From NCBI GenBank assembly GCA_034926785.1, contig JAYFQU010000037.1, positions 62,001 through 126,000 of the forward strand: 64,000 nucleotides of DNA. Direction: 5' to 3'. Positions within the stretch are counted from its first letter, which is position 1. The number at the start of each line of letters is the position of its first letter. The notes under the pieces were generated by a model. It ran no database searches and was not told the DNA's origin. It saw only the letters and a program-made list of their open reading frames with translations. Position numbers and translations under genes: made by a program. Below, piece after piece: positions 35,005 through 43,378 of this stretch. This stretch comes from UBA7703 sp034926785 (GTDB lineage: Bacteria; Bacillota; Clostridia; Christensenellales; CAG-138).

Positions 35005-36000
35005 TTAATCAGACTCCTTTGTTTGTGCCGGAGACTCGTTGGCCACGCTTTCCGGCGCCGCATCGTTCACTGCTTGCAGATCAGGAATTACTCCATCGTT
35101 GATAGCGAGGTTAAAGGCCGCAATCGCAACCTCCACCATCGCGGGTTCCGGCTCTCTCGTGGTTAAATACTGCAGCCCCATGCCCGGCGCGCGGATGATA
35201 CGCGCCCAGATTGCGTCCGATGCGGCGGCGAGCTTCAGCACCTCATAGGCAAGCCCGGCGACCAGCGGCAGGAAAATCAGGCGCGTCAGCATGCGTAGAA
35301 AGATATTCTCCGCATAGGGCAGCATCGCAAAAAACAGGATAGAAACCGCCATCACAAGGAAGAGATAGTTCGTGCCGCACCGCGCATGTAAGCGGGAGTA
35401 TTGCATCGCGCTTTCGGGTGTTAACGGTGCTTCATGTTCATAGCAGGCAATGGTTTTATGCTCCGCGCCGTGATACATATAGACGCGCCGGATATCCTTC
35501 ATCATGGAAATTGCCGAGATATATCCAAGAAAGATCAGCAGCCGTACAAAGCCTTCCACAAGGCTCTTCCAGATGCGCGGGGTCGCCGCATCCCAGCGAA
35601 TCAACTGCGTCGCAAGCGATGGAAGCAGAACAAACAGTCCAACGGCAAGCACAACAGCCAGAACAACCGCAACGACGATTGCAATGTCCATTACATCCCT
35701 GCCGGTTTTCTTGGCGAGCCACTTTTCAAAGCGGCTCGGCTCCTCTTCGATCGCCTCGCCATAAAGCTCCGCCGAGCGGGTCATCATCTTCATGCCAGTG
35801 GAAAGAGAGTCGACAAATGCGACCACTCCGCGCACAACCGGCCACTTTAAGACAGGATTTTTCCCGCTCTCCTTCTTTGGCGTGTATTCTGTTTCTATGG
35901 TACCGTCAGCCTTGCGAACCGCCAGCGCAATACCACCGCTCATCGTGCGCATCATTACGCCTTCCATCACCGCCTGGCCGCCGACCGAGCATCTCTTCAT
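35005..36000 (-). CDS. DUF1385 (YqhQ-like) membrane protein
   Basis: 331 aa. The family start MKRCSVGGQAVMEGVMMR is clear. About five membrane segments occupy ~105-265, and HGAEHKTIACYEHE with RLHARCGTNYLF between them are the conserved His/Cys motifs. Its function is not established. The last ~30 residues are Ala/Glu/Pro-rich and non-conserved. First gene of the operon running to upp. Confidence 0.9.
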   Translation of the reverse strand: MKRCSVGGQAVMEGVMMRTMSGGIALAVRKADGTIETEYTPKKESGKNPVLKWPVVRGVVAFVDSLSTGMKMMTRSAELYGEAIEEEPSRFEKWLAKKTGRDVMDIAIVVAVVLAVVLAVGLFVLLPSLATQLIRWDAATPRIWKSLVEGFVRLLIFLGYISAISMMKDIRRVYMYHGAEHKTIACYEHEAPLTPESAMQYSRLHARCGTNYLFLVMAVSILFFAMLPYAENIFLRMLTRLIFLPLVAGLAYEVLKLAAASDAIWARIIRAPGMGLQYLTTREPEPAMVEVAIAAFNLAINDGVIPDLQAVNDAAPESVANESPAQTKESD

Positions 36001-36121
36001 TCCGGTTTGTTCCCCTTGCTTTGCTTTTCATGCATACAAATTCTGGCTTCGCTCCCCCAATGCAACGGATTGGAGTCGCGATTTTGCAGCCGTTCGCTCG
36101 TTTGCCTGCATGGTTCGGACT

Positions 36122-36151
36122 ATTGTATCATAAGCGAAATACCGCGGGCAA
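36122..36151 (-). promoter_or_regulatory. Promoter for the DUF1385-prmC-prfA-sua5-rpiB-upp operon
   Basis: TTGCCC (36146-36151), an 18-bp spacer and TACAAT (36122-36127) on the minus strand. The -35 abuts the T-run of the rpmE terminator. The resulting 5' UTR is ~115 bases. Confidence 0.55.
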
Positions 36152-36152
36152 G

Positions 36153-36184
36153 AAAAAACCTCCCCCTATGAAAGGGAAGGTTTT
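36153..36184 (-). terminator. Terminator after rpmE
   Basis: Minus-strand stem AAAACCTtCCC/GGGgGAGGTTTT with loop TTTCATA and a run of six T. It lies eight bases past the rpmE stop. Confidence 0.85.
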
Positions 36185-36192
36185 CACGTTTC

Positions 36193-36390
36193 TTACAGAC
36201 CGTAACGCTTTTTGAAACGGTCAACACGTCCGCCGCTGTCCACAAGCTTTTGTTTGCCGGTGAAAAACGGATGGCACTTGCTGCAAATTTCAACGGACAG
36301 TTCCTCTTTTGTGGAACCGGCTTTGAAGGTCTCGCCGCAAGCACAGCGAACGGTCGCTTCGCCATATTTCGGATGAATATCCTTCTTCAT
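36193..36390 (-). CDS. rpmE: Ribosomal protein bL31, zinc-binding (C+) form
   Basis: 65 aa. Begins MKKDIHPKYGEATVRCACGETF and carries the zinc ligands CAC and CSKC, so this is the zinc-containing type rather than the zinc-free YtiA type. AAAGGAG is 9 bases before ATG. Own promoter and terminator; rho-rpmE-prfA-prmC is a conserved Firmicute order. Confidence 0.97.
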   Translation of the reverse strand: MKKDIHPKYGEATVRCACGETFKAGSTKEELSVEICSKCHPFFTGKQKLVDSGGRVDRFKKRYGL

Positions 36391-36424
36391 GCTTGATCAC
36401 TCCTTTAAAACACTACCATTGGCA

Positions 36425-36453
36425 ATTATAGCGATAAACATCTTAAAAATCAA
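36425..36453 (-). promoter_or_regulatory. Promoter of rpmE
   Basis: TTGATT (36448-36453), a 17-bp spacer and a perfect TATAAT (36425-36430) on the minus strand, ~35 bases before the ATG. Confidence 0.75.
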
Positions 36454-36504
36454 TAGTTTTTTGAATATTTACCGCGACTTGCGCCGCAATATTCGGGCAA
36501 ATGC

Positions 36505-38406
36505 CTATTTTCCAAAACGGCTTGTAGACATCGTCGTATATCCGTCCTTCTCATAGATGCCAACCCAGTCCTTCAACCGTTGGAGAAACTCCTCGTTGTT
36601 GTTGGTTTTTTCGAGCATACTGATGAGATGCTCCGTAACATCCGCAGGGTTGCCGCCGGAGAGAACGCGGCGGATGGTCCGCACCGCTTCGAGTTCCTCC
36701 GTGGAAAGCAGCAAATCCTCTCTTCGCGTACCGGATTTATAGATATCAATGGCCGGGAAAATTCTGCGTTCGCTGAGCTTACGATCCAGATGGATCTCCA
36801 TGTTCCCCGTGCCCTTGAACTCCTCGTAAACCATATCGTCCATACGGCTGCCGGTCTCCGTCAGCGCGGTTGCGATGATGGTCAGACTGCCGCCGTTTTC
36901 AATCTTTCTCGCCGCGCCAAAGAAACGTTTGGGCTTATGCAGCGCGCCCGGATCCATACCGCCGGAGAGCGTCCGCCCCGTCGGCGGAATCGTCAGGTTA
37001 TAGGCGCGCGCAAGCCGCGTGAGGCTGTCAAGCAGAATGACGACATCCTTACCCATCTCGACGAGGCGCATCGCGCGCTCCTGCACCATCTCGGCAACGC
37101 GGGTATGATGCTCCGGCAGCTCGTCGAACGTAGAATACAGCACTTCCCCCTTAATGGAGCGCTGCATATCCGTTACCTCTTCCGGGCGTTCGTCAATCAG
37201 CAGAACGATCAGGTGAGAATCCGGATAGTTGGTGGAGATTCCGTTTGCAATGCTCTTAAGCAGCGTGGTTTTGCCCGCCTTGGGCTGGGAGACGATCATC
37301 GCGCGCTGCCCTTTTCCAACAGGCGCGATCAGGTCGATCAACCGTATTGCGAGGCTATTGTTGCCAGGAAGTTCAAGCGTATAACGCTCATACGGGAAGA
37401 CGGGAACAAGCTCTTCAAACGGCTTTCTCTCCACGATGCTCTCCGGCGTCTCGCCATTGACCGCCGTGATGTAGAGAAGCGCCAGAAATCGCTCGCCCTC
37501 CTTGGAAGGACGCGTTTTCCCCGTAACCATGTCGCCCGTGCGCAGGCCGAACCGACGAATCTGCGCGATGGAAACATAGACGTCATGCTGCCCCGAAAGG
37601 TAGTTTTCGCTTCTTAAGAAGCCATACCCATCCGGCAGAACCTCCAGCACGCCCTCCGCGTCCCCGCAGTCGCCAGTCTGCAAAATTTCAGGAACGGCGG
37701 GATTGCTGGTGCCGTAATCCTTATTAAAATAGCCGTCCGGATTGCGCTGGCGAAACCGCTGATCGGCATCGGCGCCGGCCTGATCCGCGCCAAACCCACC
37801 GGGTTGATATCCGCTCTGCTGATAGCCGCCCTGCTGATAGCTGGCGCCCGCCTGATATCCGCCTTGCTGGTAATTATTCTGCTGATAGTTATTGCGTTGA
37901 TATCCGTTGTTTTGCGAATATCCACCCTGCTGCTGATAGCCGCCGGCCTGATATCCGCCCTGCTGATACCCGCCGCTCTGCGGATAGCCGCTTTGTTGAT
38001 TATATCCCTGTTGATAACCGCCTTGAGGAGAATACTGCCTTCTTTGGTATCCGCTTTGCTGCGGACGATTATTATCATAATACGGCTTGTTCTGTTGATA
38101 TGGCCTTGGCGTATACCCCGAGCGGCGGTAACCGCCGTCCATCTCCTGCTGCAAGGCGCGCTCCCGCATCTCCTCGCCGCCTTCCATAGGCCGCGCAGCT
38201 TCTTCTGTCTGCGGCTGCGTTTCAAATGATTCATCCCGCGATTCCTGCTCGCCGGAGGATGAAAAATCGGGAGGCACCGTGCCGCCCGCCATAATGATCT
38301 CAACAAGCTCGCCTTTTCGATATTTTGTTAAGGATTTTACACCCTGCAGTCTTGCAATCTCACGCAAGTCTCCAAGGCTTTTCTCCTCCAGCTGTTCTTT
38401 GTTCAA
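36505..38406 (-). CDS. rho: Transcription termination factor Rho with prion-like Q/G/Y insertion
   Basis: 633 aa, much longer than the ~420 of E. coli Rho. TTG 38406 is the start: AGGAG is seven bases upstream, giving the N-terminus MNKEQLEEKSLGDLREIARL. The N-terminal helical domain (~1-45) is followed by an acidic stretch and then ~115 residues (~92-206) almost only Gln, Gly, Tyr, Asn and Ser in YQQGGYQ-like repeats. After that come the RNA-binding OB domain (GDAEGVLEVLPDGYGFLR) and the hexameric ATPase: P-loop SQPKAGKTT, Walker B VVILLDSLTRLARAYN, R loop KPKRFFGAARKIE. All catalytic parts are intact. Confidence 0.96.
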   Translation of the reverse strand: MNKEQLEEKSLGDLREIARLQGVKSLTKYRKGELVEIIMAGGTVPPDFSSSGEQESRDESFETQPQTEEAARPMEGGEEMRERALQQEMDGGYRRSGYTPRPYQQNKPYYDNNRPQQSGYQRRQYSPQGGYQQGYNQQSGYPQSGGYQQGGYQAGGYQQQGGYSQNNGYQRNNYQQNNYQQGGYQAGASYQQGGYQQSGYQPGGFGADQAGADADQRFRQRNPDGYFNKDYGTSNPAVPEILQTGDCGDAEGVLEVLPDGYGFLRSENYLSGQHDVYVSIAQIRRFGLRTGDMVTGKTRPSKEGERFLALLYITAVNGETPESIVERKPFEELVPVFPYERYTLELPGNNSLAIRLIDLIAPVGKGQRAMIVSQPKAGKTTLLKSIANGISTNYPDSHLIVLLIDERPEEVTDMQRSIKGEVLYSTFDELPEHHTRVAEMVQERAMRLVEMGKDVVILLDSLTRLARAYNLTIPPTGRTLSGGMDPGALHKPKRFFGAARKIENGGSLTIIATALTETGSRMDDMVYEEFKGTGNMEIHLDRKLSERRIFPAIDIYKSGTRREDLLLSTEELEAVRTIRRVLSGGNPADVTEHLISMLEKTNNNEEFLQRLKDWVGIYEKDGYTTMSTSRFGK

Positions 38407-38490
38407 TTGTAAGCTCCTCTCCACGGTAAAACAATCTACCTGTTAACGAAATCAAGAAGTATGATTCGATGTGACCTCTTGGATGAAGAA

Positions 38491-38519
38491 ATCATATCGT
38501 CGGGCGGTGTTTTTGTCAA
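38491..38519 (-). promoter_or_regulatory. Promoter of rho
   Basis: A perfect TTGACA (38514-38519), a 17-bp spacer and TATGAT (38491-38496) on the minus strand. One of the best promoters in the window, ~85 bases before the TTG start. Confidence 0.8.
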
Positions 38520-38824
38520 TATGCGCCACTCTTTTTTCACAACAGGACTTGCAATTTGAACAGATATTGCCTGCCTTTTTCCAAGGCTAGCAATTTGCAA
38601 CCAACATTGCTATGCAACTTTGTTGCAATATGTAACAATATTTAAGTAACAGTATTCAAACATTCGCGATTCCTATCTGTCCGCTGCCATCACTGCCTTG
38701 GCGGCACGCGCCGTATATCAAACGTTACAATGCGAATTGCTATTTTAAATAGATGCGGCGGGATCGAATGTGTGAGCGTTTTTTGCGCATGGTTGAGAAG
38801 GAATCTATTCATTACAAGCTGTCG

Positions 38825-38846
38825 ATCGCCGGTTCCGGCGATTTTT
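38825..38846 (+). terminator. Orphan plus-strand terminator (possible small RNA end)
   Basis: ATCGCCGG/CCGGCGAT with a TT loop, followed by TTTTTG. No coding gene precedes it on the plus strand; the nearest upstream plus-strand promoter-like motif is TGCTATTTT at ~38738-38746, which would give a transcript of ~95 nt. Confidence 0.5.
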
Positions 38847-39013
38847 GTGGAGTAGGCTGAAGCAGCGCTCGACGCTCCGGTGTTTTGCGCGCGGCTGCGG
38901 TCATCCTCACCTTAGTATCCGGTTGATTTTGATGGAAAAGCAAAAGCATTTTCACTTTCGTGTTACTATTTTGAAAACCTGTTGTGCCATATCTTTTATT
39001 TTTGCTTCACTTA

Positions 39014-39022
39014 TGCTAAGAT
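39014..39022 (+). promoter_or_regulatory. Extended -10 promoter of ftsB-like gene, seven bases before ATG
   Basis: TGCTAAGAT is a TGn-extended -10. The distance from its end to the ATG (39030) is seven bases, which would put the transcription start at or next to the A of the ATG. There is no Shine-Dalgarno sequence, so the mRNA may be leaderless. Confidence 0.5.
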
Positions 39023-39029
39023 ACACACC

Positions 39030-39485
39030 ATGGCAAATAGACCCACAGAACGAATTGAACATGTGCCGACCGGATTTCGCATTCGATCGCGCTACTTAAT
39101 ACTCTTTTTTATCCTTGTGTTTTTTGTGCTCGGCGGCGTTTATCTATCACAGCAAACAAAGCTGGAAAGCATCGCGAGCAAAAAGGTTGAACTGCAAACG
39201 CAGCTTGACTCCCTAAAGGTTGAAGAAGAGCGGTTGGATCGTATGTTGGAATACATGCGAACCACCGATTATATGATTCAATATGCCCGCGAAAAGCTGG
39301 GATATGTTTTTGAAGGCGACTGGAAATTTTATGACGATTCCGCCGCTGCCGCTTCCACGCCAAAGTATGCGGATACTCCAACGCCGCTGCCTTCCCTAAC
39401 CACTCCGTCGCCCAAACCAACAACTGCGCCAACGCCGCTGCCGACCTCACCGCCAGACATCGCGGTGGTTACGCTTGCGCCATGA
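39030..39485 (+). CDS. FtsB/DivIC-family septum formation protein
   Basis: 151 aa: short cytosolic tail, one membrane segment (~22-42), a coiled coil (~45-80) with the family motif YMIQYAREKLGYVFEGDWKFYD, then a Thr/Pro/Ser-rich extracellular tail of ~45 residues. DivIC/FtsB scaffolds the division complex with FtsL and FtsQ. I chose MANRPTER as the start over the ATG at 38982. It overlaps the ppx gene by four bases, and this divIC-ppx pairing is common in Firmicutes. Confidence 0.87.
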   Translation: MANRPTERIEHVPTGFRIRSRYLILFFILVFFVLGGVYLSQQTKLESIASKKVELQTQLDSLKVEEERLDRMLEYMRTTDYMIQYAREKLGYVFEGDWKFYDDSAAAASTPKYADTPTPLPSLTTPSPKPTTAPTPLPTSPPDIAVVTLAP

Positions 39486-40405
39486 AACTACTCGTCTTTG
39501 ATATCGGCAGCAACTCTGTCCGCACCGCGCGCCTGACCACAGACGCTTTGGGGCAGCCGCAGCTTGGCGCAAAGCACGTTTACACCACGCGCCTTGCCGA
39601 GGGACTTGCGGAGAGCAAGCTGCTATCCCAGGCCCGTATGCTGCAATCCCTGCTCGTGATTCGTTCGGTACATGCCGAACTTGCACCGCAGGGTTTTTTG
39701 TCGTATGCCTATGCGACGAGTGCTGTACGGGATGCGGTAAACGGGCAATCGTTCCTCACTTCGGTTGAGGATATCATTGGAAACGGTCATGCGCGCGTTC
39801 TAACCGGGCCGGAAGAGGCAGCGTTCGCCCAGCAGGGCGCCGACCCCGAAGGCGGTCACACCATTATCGACATCGGCGGCGGAAGCACGCAGATCGTCCG
39901 CGCTGCCTCAAGGGAGAGCTGGCCGATCGGCTGCGTCCGCGCAAAGGATCTCGCGCCATATGACGATTTGGTGATGATTACCGATGCGCTCTATCCAATT
40001 CTTTCCGGATTGTTCGGTCCTGTGGCAGACGATCACCCAGATCGTTCGCGATCCGGCGAAAGGCAGCGACTATCCGAAGAACTCCTCGGCGTTGGCGGAA
40101 CCATCACAACGCTTGCGTTGCTTTGCGAAGGGCAAACCGAGTTCATCCCCTGGCAGGGTGGCAAACGCATTGAGCTATTCGCGCTGCGCGCCGTTTTAAG
40201 CGCGCTCAGCGGCATGGGAGACCCGGAACGTTCCCGCGTCCCCCTCTTAAAGGATCGTCATGATGTCATCCTGCACGGCGGAGTGATCCTCCAATATTTA
40301 ATGGAACGGTTACAAAGCACGCGCATTCTCGCAACGCTTTCGGACGGATTGGACGGATATGCGCTGCACTTGTTTCAAACGCTTTCCGGCCAACTTAAAC
40401 CGTAA
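39482..40405 (+). CDS. ppx: Ppx/GppA-family exopolyphosphatase
   Basis: 307 aa of the actin/hexokinase-like fold. Phosphate-binding loops DIGSNSVR (7-14), DIGGGSTQI (~130) and GVGGTITTLA (~205) are present. The family hydrolyses polyphosphate or (p)ppGpp; this short form without an HD domain is usual for Firmicutes. Translation is coupled to the ftsB-like gene through ATGA. Confidence 0.92.
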   Translation: MKLLVFDIGSNSVRTARLTTDALGQPQLGAKHVYTTRLAEGLAESKLLSQARMLQSLLVIRSVHAELAPQGFLSYAYATSAVRDAVNGQSFLTSVEDIIGNGHARVLTGPEEAAFAQQGADPEGGHTIIDIGGGSTQIVRAASRESWPIGCVRAKDLAPYDDLVMITDALYPILSGLFGPVADDHPDRSRSGERQRLSEELLGVGGTITTLALLCEGQTEFIPWQGGKRIELFALRAVLSALSGMGDPERSRVPLLKDRHDVILHGGVILQYLMERLQSTRILATLSDGLDGYALHLFQTLSGQLKP

Positions 40406-40412
40406 AACAAAC

Positions 40413-40445
40413 AACAGCGGCGCTTTTGACAGAAGCACCGCTGTT
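40413..40445. terminator. Bidirectional terminator between ppx and htrA
   Basis: AACAGCGG(C)GCTT/AAGC(A)CCGCTGTT stem, with TTTGCATTTT on the plus side and TTGTTTGTTTT on the minus side. It separates two convergent genes. Confidence 0.7.
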
Positions 40446-40467
40446 TTGCATTTTGGATTTATTGTTG

Positions 40468-41889
40468 TCAATTGGGAGCCGGCGTTGCAAATATGTCGGG
40501 AATCGGCATTGGCGTCGCTCCGCCGACGATATCGTTAAAGTTCATATCCGTCTTATTGCCAATCACAATCGTCAAGTCGAGCGTTTGCCCGTCGCGATAG
40601 ACCTTTATCTTCAACTCATCGCCAATCATGCAGCTAAGAACGAGATTGACCAACTGCTTATGGGTTGCGATCTTCTCGCCGTTCGCTTCCAGAATAATAT
40701 CGCCCGCGAGAACACCCGCCAGATCAGCAGGTTTTCCTTTGACGACGCTCTCAACCAGCGCACCGGCTGGAACGCCGGTCGCTTCGGCCATGTCCGCCGT
40801 CACGGTGCTCACGGTAATGCCGATGCCGGGACGTTCGATATATCCCTTCGTGATCAGCACCTGCATGATCTTCTGCACCTGATTGATCGGAAGCGCAAAA
40901 CCAATTCCCTCTGCGCTGACGGCATTTCCCATCGCATCATATCCGGCGGTAACGGTCTTTGCACTGTTGATGCCAATGACTTCGCCCTTCATATTGATCA
41001 GCGGGCCGCCGCTGTTGCCAAAGTTGATTGCGGCGTCTGTCTGAAGATAGGTGTTCGTATAATTATCGATGGTCACTTCGCGCTTGTTTGCGCTGATAAT
41101 GCCGTAGGTAATCGTATTGGCCAGTTCGTCCGTTGAGAGCGGATTGCCAATGGCCAGCACATATTCGCCAACGCGAACCTGATCGGAATCCCCAAGAACC
41201 AGCGGATGCAGCGAAGCATTGTTTACCTTCAGCACCGCGATATCCGTCTCCGTATCGGAGCCGATCAAAATTGCGTCACGCTCGTTCTCTTCGCCATATA
41301 CCTGAACCGTGATCTTGCTCGCACCGTCCACCACATGCGCATTGGTCAGGATATATCCGGCGCTCGAGACGACAAAGCCCGTCCCGCTGCCGTAGAGCGC
41401 ATCCACCGTCTTGCCGTTTGCGCCCTGCGCCTGGGTATAGTTGAGCACGCCTACCACGCCGGGTGAGACCGCATCGTAGATATCCGGGATCGGGTTGCTC
41501 TCATATCCGGGTAAAGCAGGCAATGCGGGCACTACGCCATCGAGGGATGGCATCACGCGATCTTCCGCACGAACAACCGGCGTCGCGGTCGGTTCCGGTA
41601 TCGCACTCGGTTCGGACGCGGGCGCCTGTGTATTCTCCGGCGCGGCTGTCGCGCCCGGTTCCGGCGTCGGCGTCACCTCGGCCTGCTGCGTCACGTGAGG
41701 CGTAGGCGTTGCATTGATCAACGCATCCGTCGGACTGACGCCAAGCAATCTCGGCCAGAACAGGCCGATGACCATAAGCGCGAGAAGCAGAATCACGACG
41801 ATGATCACAACGGTAGCGAATGTATTGCCGCCTTTGGTTTCGCTATCATGATGTTTGTGATCCGAACTGTAAAAACCATTAGATTCCAT
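40468..41889 (-). CDS. htrA: HtrA/DegP-type serine protease, membrane-anchored
   Basis: 473 aa from ATG 41889 (GGAGG eight bases upstream). A cytosolic N-terminus, one membrane segment (~25-48), a ~75-residue Thr/Pro/Glu linker, a trypsin-like domain with triad His in TNAHVVDGA, Asp in DTETDIAVLKV and Ser in NFGNSGGPL, and one C-terminal PDZ domain (~370-460). It degrades or refolds damaged exported proteins. The start overlaps the histidine-kinase stop by 11 bases, so this protease is under the same operon as its likely regulators. Confidence 0.95.
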   Translation of the reverse strand: MESNGFYSSDHKHHDSETKGGNTFATVVIIVVILLLALMVIGLFWPRLLGVSPTDALINATPTPHVTQQAEVTPTPEPGATAAPENTQAPASEPSAIPEPTATPVVRAEDRVMPSLDGVVPALPALPGYESNPIPDIYDAVSPGVVGVLNYTQAQGANGKTVDALYGSGTGFVVSSAGYILTNAHVVDGASKITVQVYGEENERDAILIGSDTETDIAVLKVNNASLHPLVLGDSDQVRVGEYVLAIGNPLSTDELANTITYGIISANKREVTIDNYTNTYLQTDAAINFGNSGGPLINMKGEVIGINSAKTVTAGYDAMGNAVSAEGIGFALPINQVQKIMQVLITKGYIERPGIGITVSTVTADMAEATGVPAGALVESVVKGKPADLAGVLAGDIILEANGEKIATHKQLVNLVLSCMIGDELKIKVYRDGQTLDLTIVIGNKTDMNFNDIVGGATPMPIPDIFATPAPN

Positions 41890-43363
41890 TCTTTTTTCCT
41901 CCGTCCTGGGACGTACGCTTTGGAATTGGCGCACGCTTGAGCGTAAACGTAAATGTACTCCCCTTCCCCTTCGCGCTCTTGAGCGTGATGGTCTGGTTGT
42001 GCTGGTCGATAATACGCTTTACGATGGATAATCCGAGTCCTGTTCCGCCTTGTTTGCTTGGCGTGTGCGCCTTCTCGACTTTATAGAAACGGTCAAATAC
42101 GTGCGGAATATCCTCTTCCGGGATACCTTGACCGGAATCCTGTATGCTGACGTAGATTTCGCGTCGCATCGCGTAGGTTGCAATTCGGAGTTTGCTGTTA
42201 TCCGGCGAATACTTAATCGCGTTGTCGATGATGTTGCGGAGTACCTGCGAAATCTGCGCGCTGTCCGCTTCTACATAGTATTGCTCCTGTGCAAACTTGA
42301 CATCCACCTCAAGGTGCTGTTCATAGATGCGCGCCTCAAAGGTAATCAGCGTTCTGCGGATCAGCTCGTTAATATCGAATATTTCAAGTTTCAACGCGGT
42401 TTTTCCGCTTTCAATTCGCGCAAGATCCAACAGATCGTTTACCATTCCCGCCATACGTTTGGTTTCAGAAAGAACAACACCGATGTACTTGTCGTGTTCT
42501 TCCGGCCCGATGGTTCCGTCCTGCATCGCCTCCAGAAAGCCCTTCATACTCGTCAGCGGACTTCTGAGTTCGTGGCTGACGTTTGCAACAAAGCTTCTGC
42601 GCGTCGCCTCAAGATCCTTGAGCTGATCCGCCATGTTGTTGAAGCTCACCGCGAGCTGCGTCGCCTCTTCCACACTGCTGATCGGAATGCGAATATTATA
42701 GTCGCCCTTGGCGTATTTCTGCACCGTTTCATTGATTTCCATAAACGGCCTCGTCAGCCTCGCGGTCGTATAGTATACGGCGATGACGGAGAGCAGAACC
42801 GCAATCAGTGAAACCAGCATCACTTCGACATACGCCATATTGATCGCGCCGTGCGCCTCGGTGATGTCGATATAAAATCGCACAACATGCGTCGCAACGC
42901 CTTCCCGAACCACCGGCTTGGTACCGACGAGCATGAGAAATGTGCCTTTGTTCTGCGTAAAACGCACGCTGCTCGCGTCCAAATCGGAGACGGCGTTCAG
43001 CATGCGTGATATTTCCTCCTCCGAGAATCGAACGTTCATCACGTCATTCCATTTCGATCCGGAGGCATATTGCGCCATGGCGCCGTCCACGGAGATGAAC
43101 TGAATCAGCCCGTCATAGTGCCTTGCGATTGTGTTGAGCTCCAAAATCGCCGCGTTTTCACCGGTGATGGAGCTTTTTGTGTTAAAGTACAGGTCGGTAA
43201 CGATGTTGATTTCATTTGCAATGTTCTGCTTTTCGCGGCGCATCACAAAACCGGACATCATCGCCCCGACGATGACGCCGGAGAGAAGCAGCAACCCGAG
43301 CGTAAGGCTCATATAGGTTGCAAGCATTCGGGAAAAGAGCGTTCTGAGAAAGTCTTTGCGCAT
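41879..43363 (-). CDS. Sensor histidine kinase (PhoR/WalK-like)
   Basis: 494 aa. Two membrane segments (~12-35 and ~175-195) flank a ~140-residue extracytoplasmic sensor; then HAMP (~195-250), HisKA with the phospho-accepting His in VSHELRSPLTSM (~263), and HATPase with N box NIIDNAIKYS and G boxes DSGQGIPEED and GGTGLGLSI. It pairs with the response regulator 15 bases upstream. With HtrA as the third gene, an envelope-stress role is likely, by inference. Confidence 0.93.
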   Translation of the reverse strand: MRKDFLRTLFSRMLATYMSLTLGLLLLSGVIVGAMMSGFVMRREKQNIANEINIVTDLYFNTKSSITGENAAILELNTIARHYDGLIQFISVDGAMAQYASGSKWNDVMNVRFSEEEISRMLNAVSDLDASSVRFTQNKGTFLMLVGTKPVVREGVATHVVRFYIDITEAHGAINMAYVEVMLVSLIAVLLSVIAVYYTTARLTRPFMEINETVQKYAKGDYNIRIPISSVEEATQLAVSFNNMADQLKDLEATRRSFVANVSHELRSPLTSMKGFLEAMQDGTIGPEEHDKYIGVVLSETKRMAGMVNDLLDLARIESGKTALKLEIFDINELIRRTLITFEARIYEQHLEVDVKFAQEQYYVEADSAQISQVLRNIIDNAIKYSPDNSKLRIATYAMRREIYVSIQDSGQGIPEEDIPHVFDRFYKVEKAHTPSKQGGTGLGLSIVKRIIDQHNQTITLKSAKGKGSTFTFTLKRAPIPKRTSQDGGKKNGI

Positions 43364-43378
43364 CTTACCGCATCACTA

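Larger units (their letters stand above)
38407..39029. other. 623-base intergenic region between rho and ftsB-like gene
   Basis: No convincing ORF. It holds a strong rho promoter (38491-38519), a block rich in TTGCAA repeats (38590-38660) that could bind a regulator, a plus-strand terminator at 38825-38846 with no gene in front of it, and an extended -10 promoter at 39014-39022. The rho 5' UTR is ~78 bases, a place where Rho autoregulation is common in other bacteria, but I see no direct evidence here. Confidence 0.5.

Noticed and set aside
37795..38080. Short repeated DNA units resembling a CRISPR-like array
   Set aside because: They are in frame and encode the YQQGGYQ repeats of Rho; unit lengths vary and there are no unique spacers.
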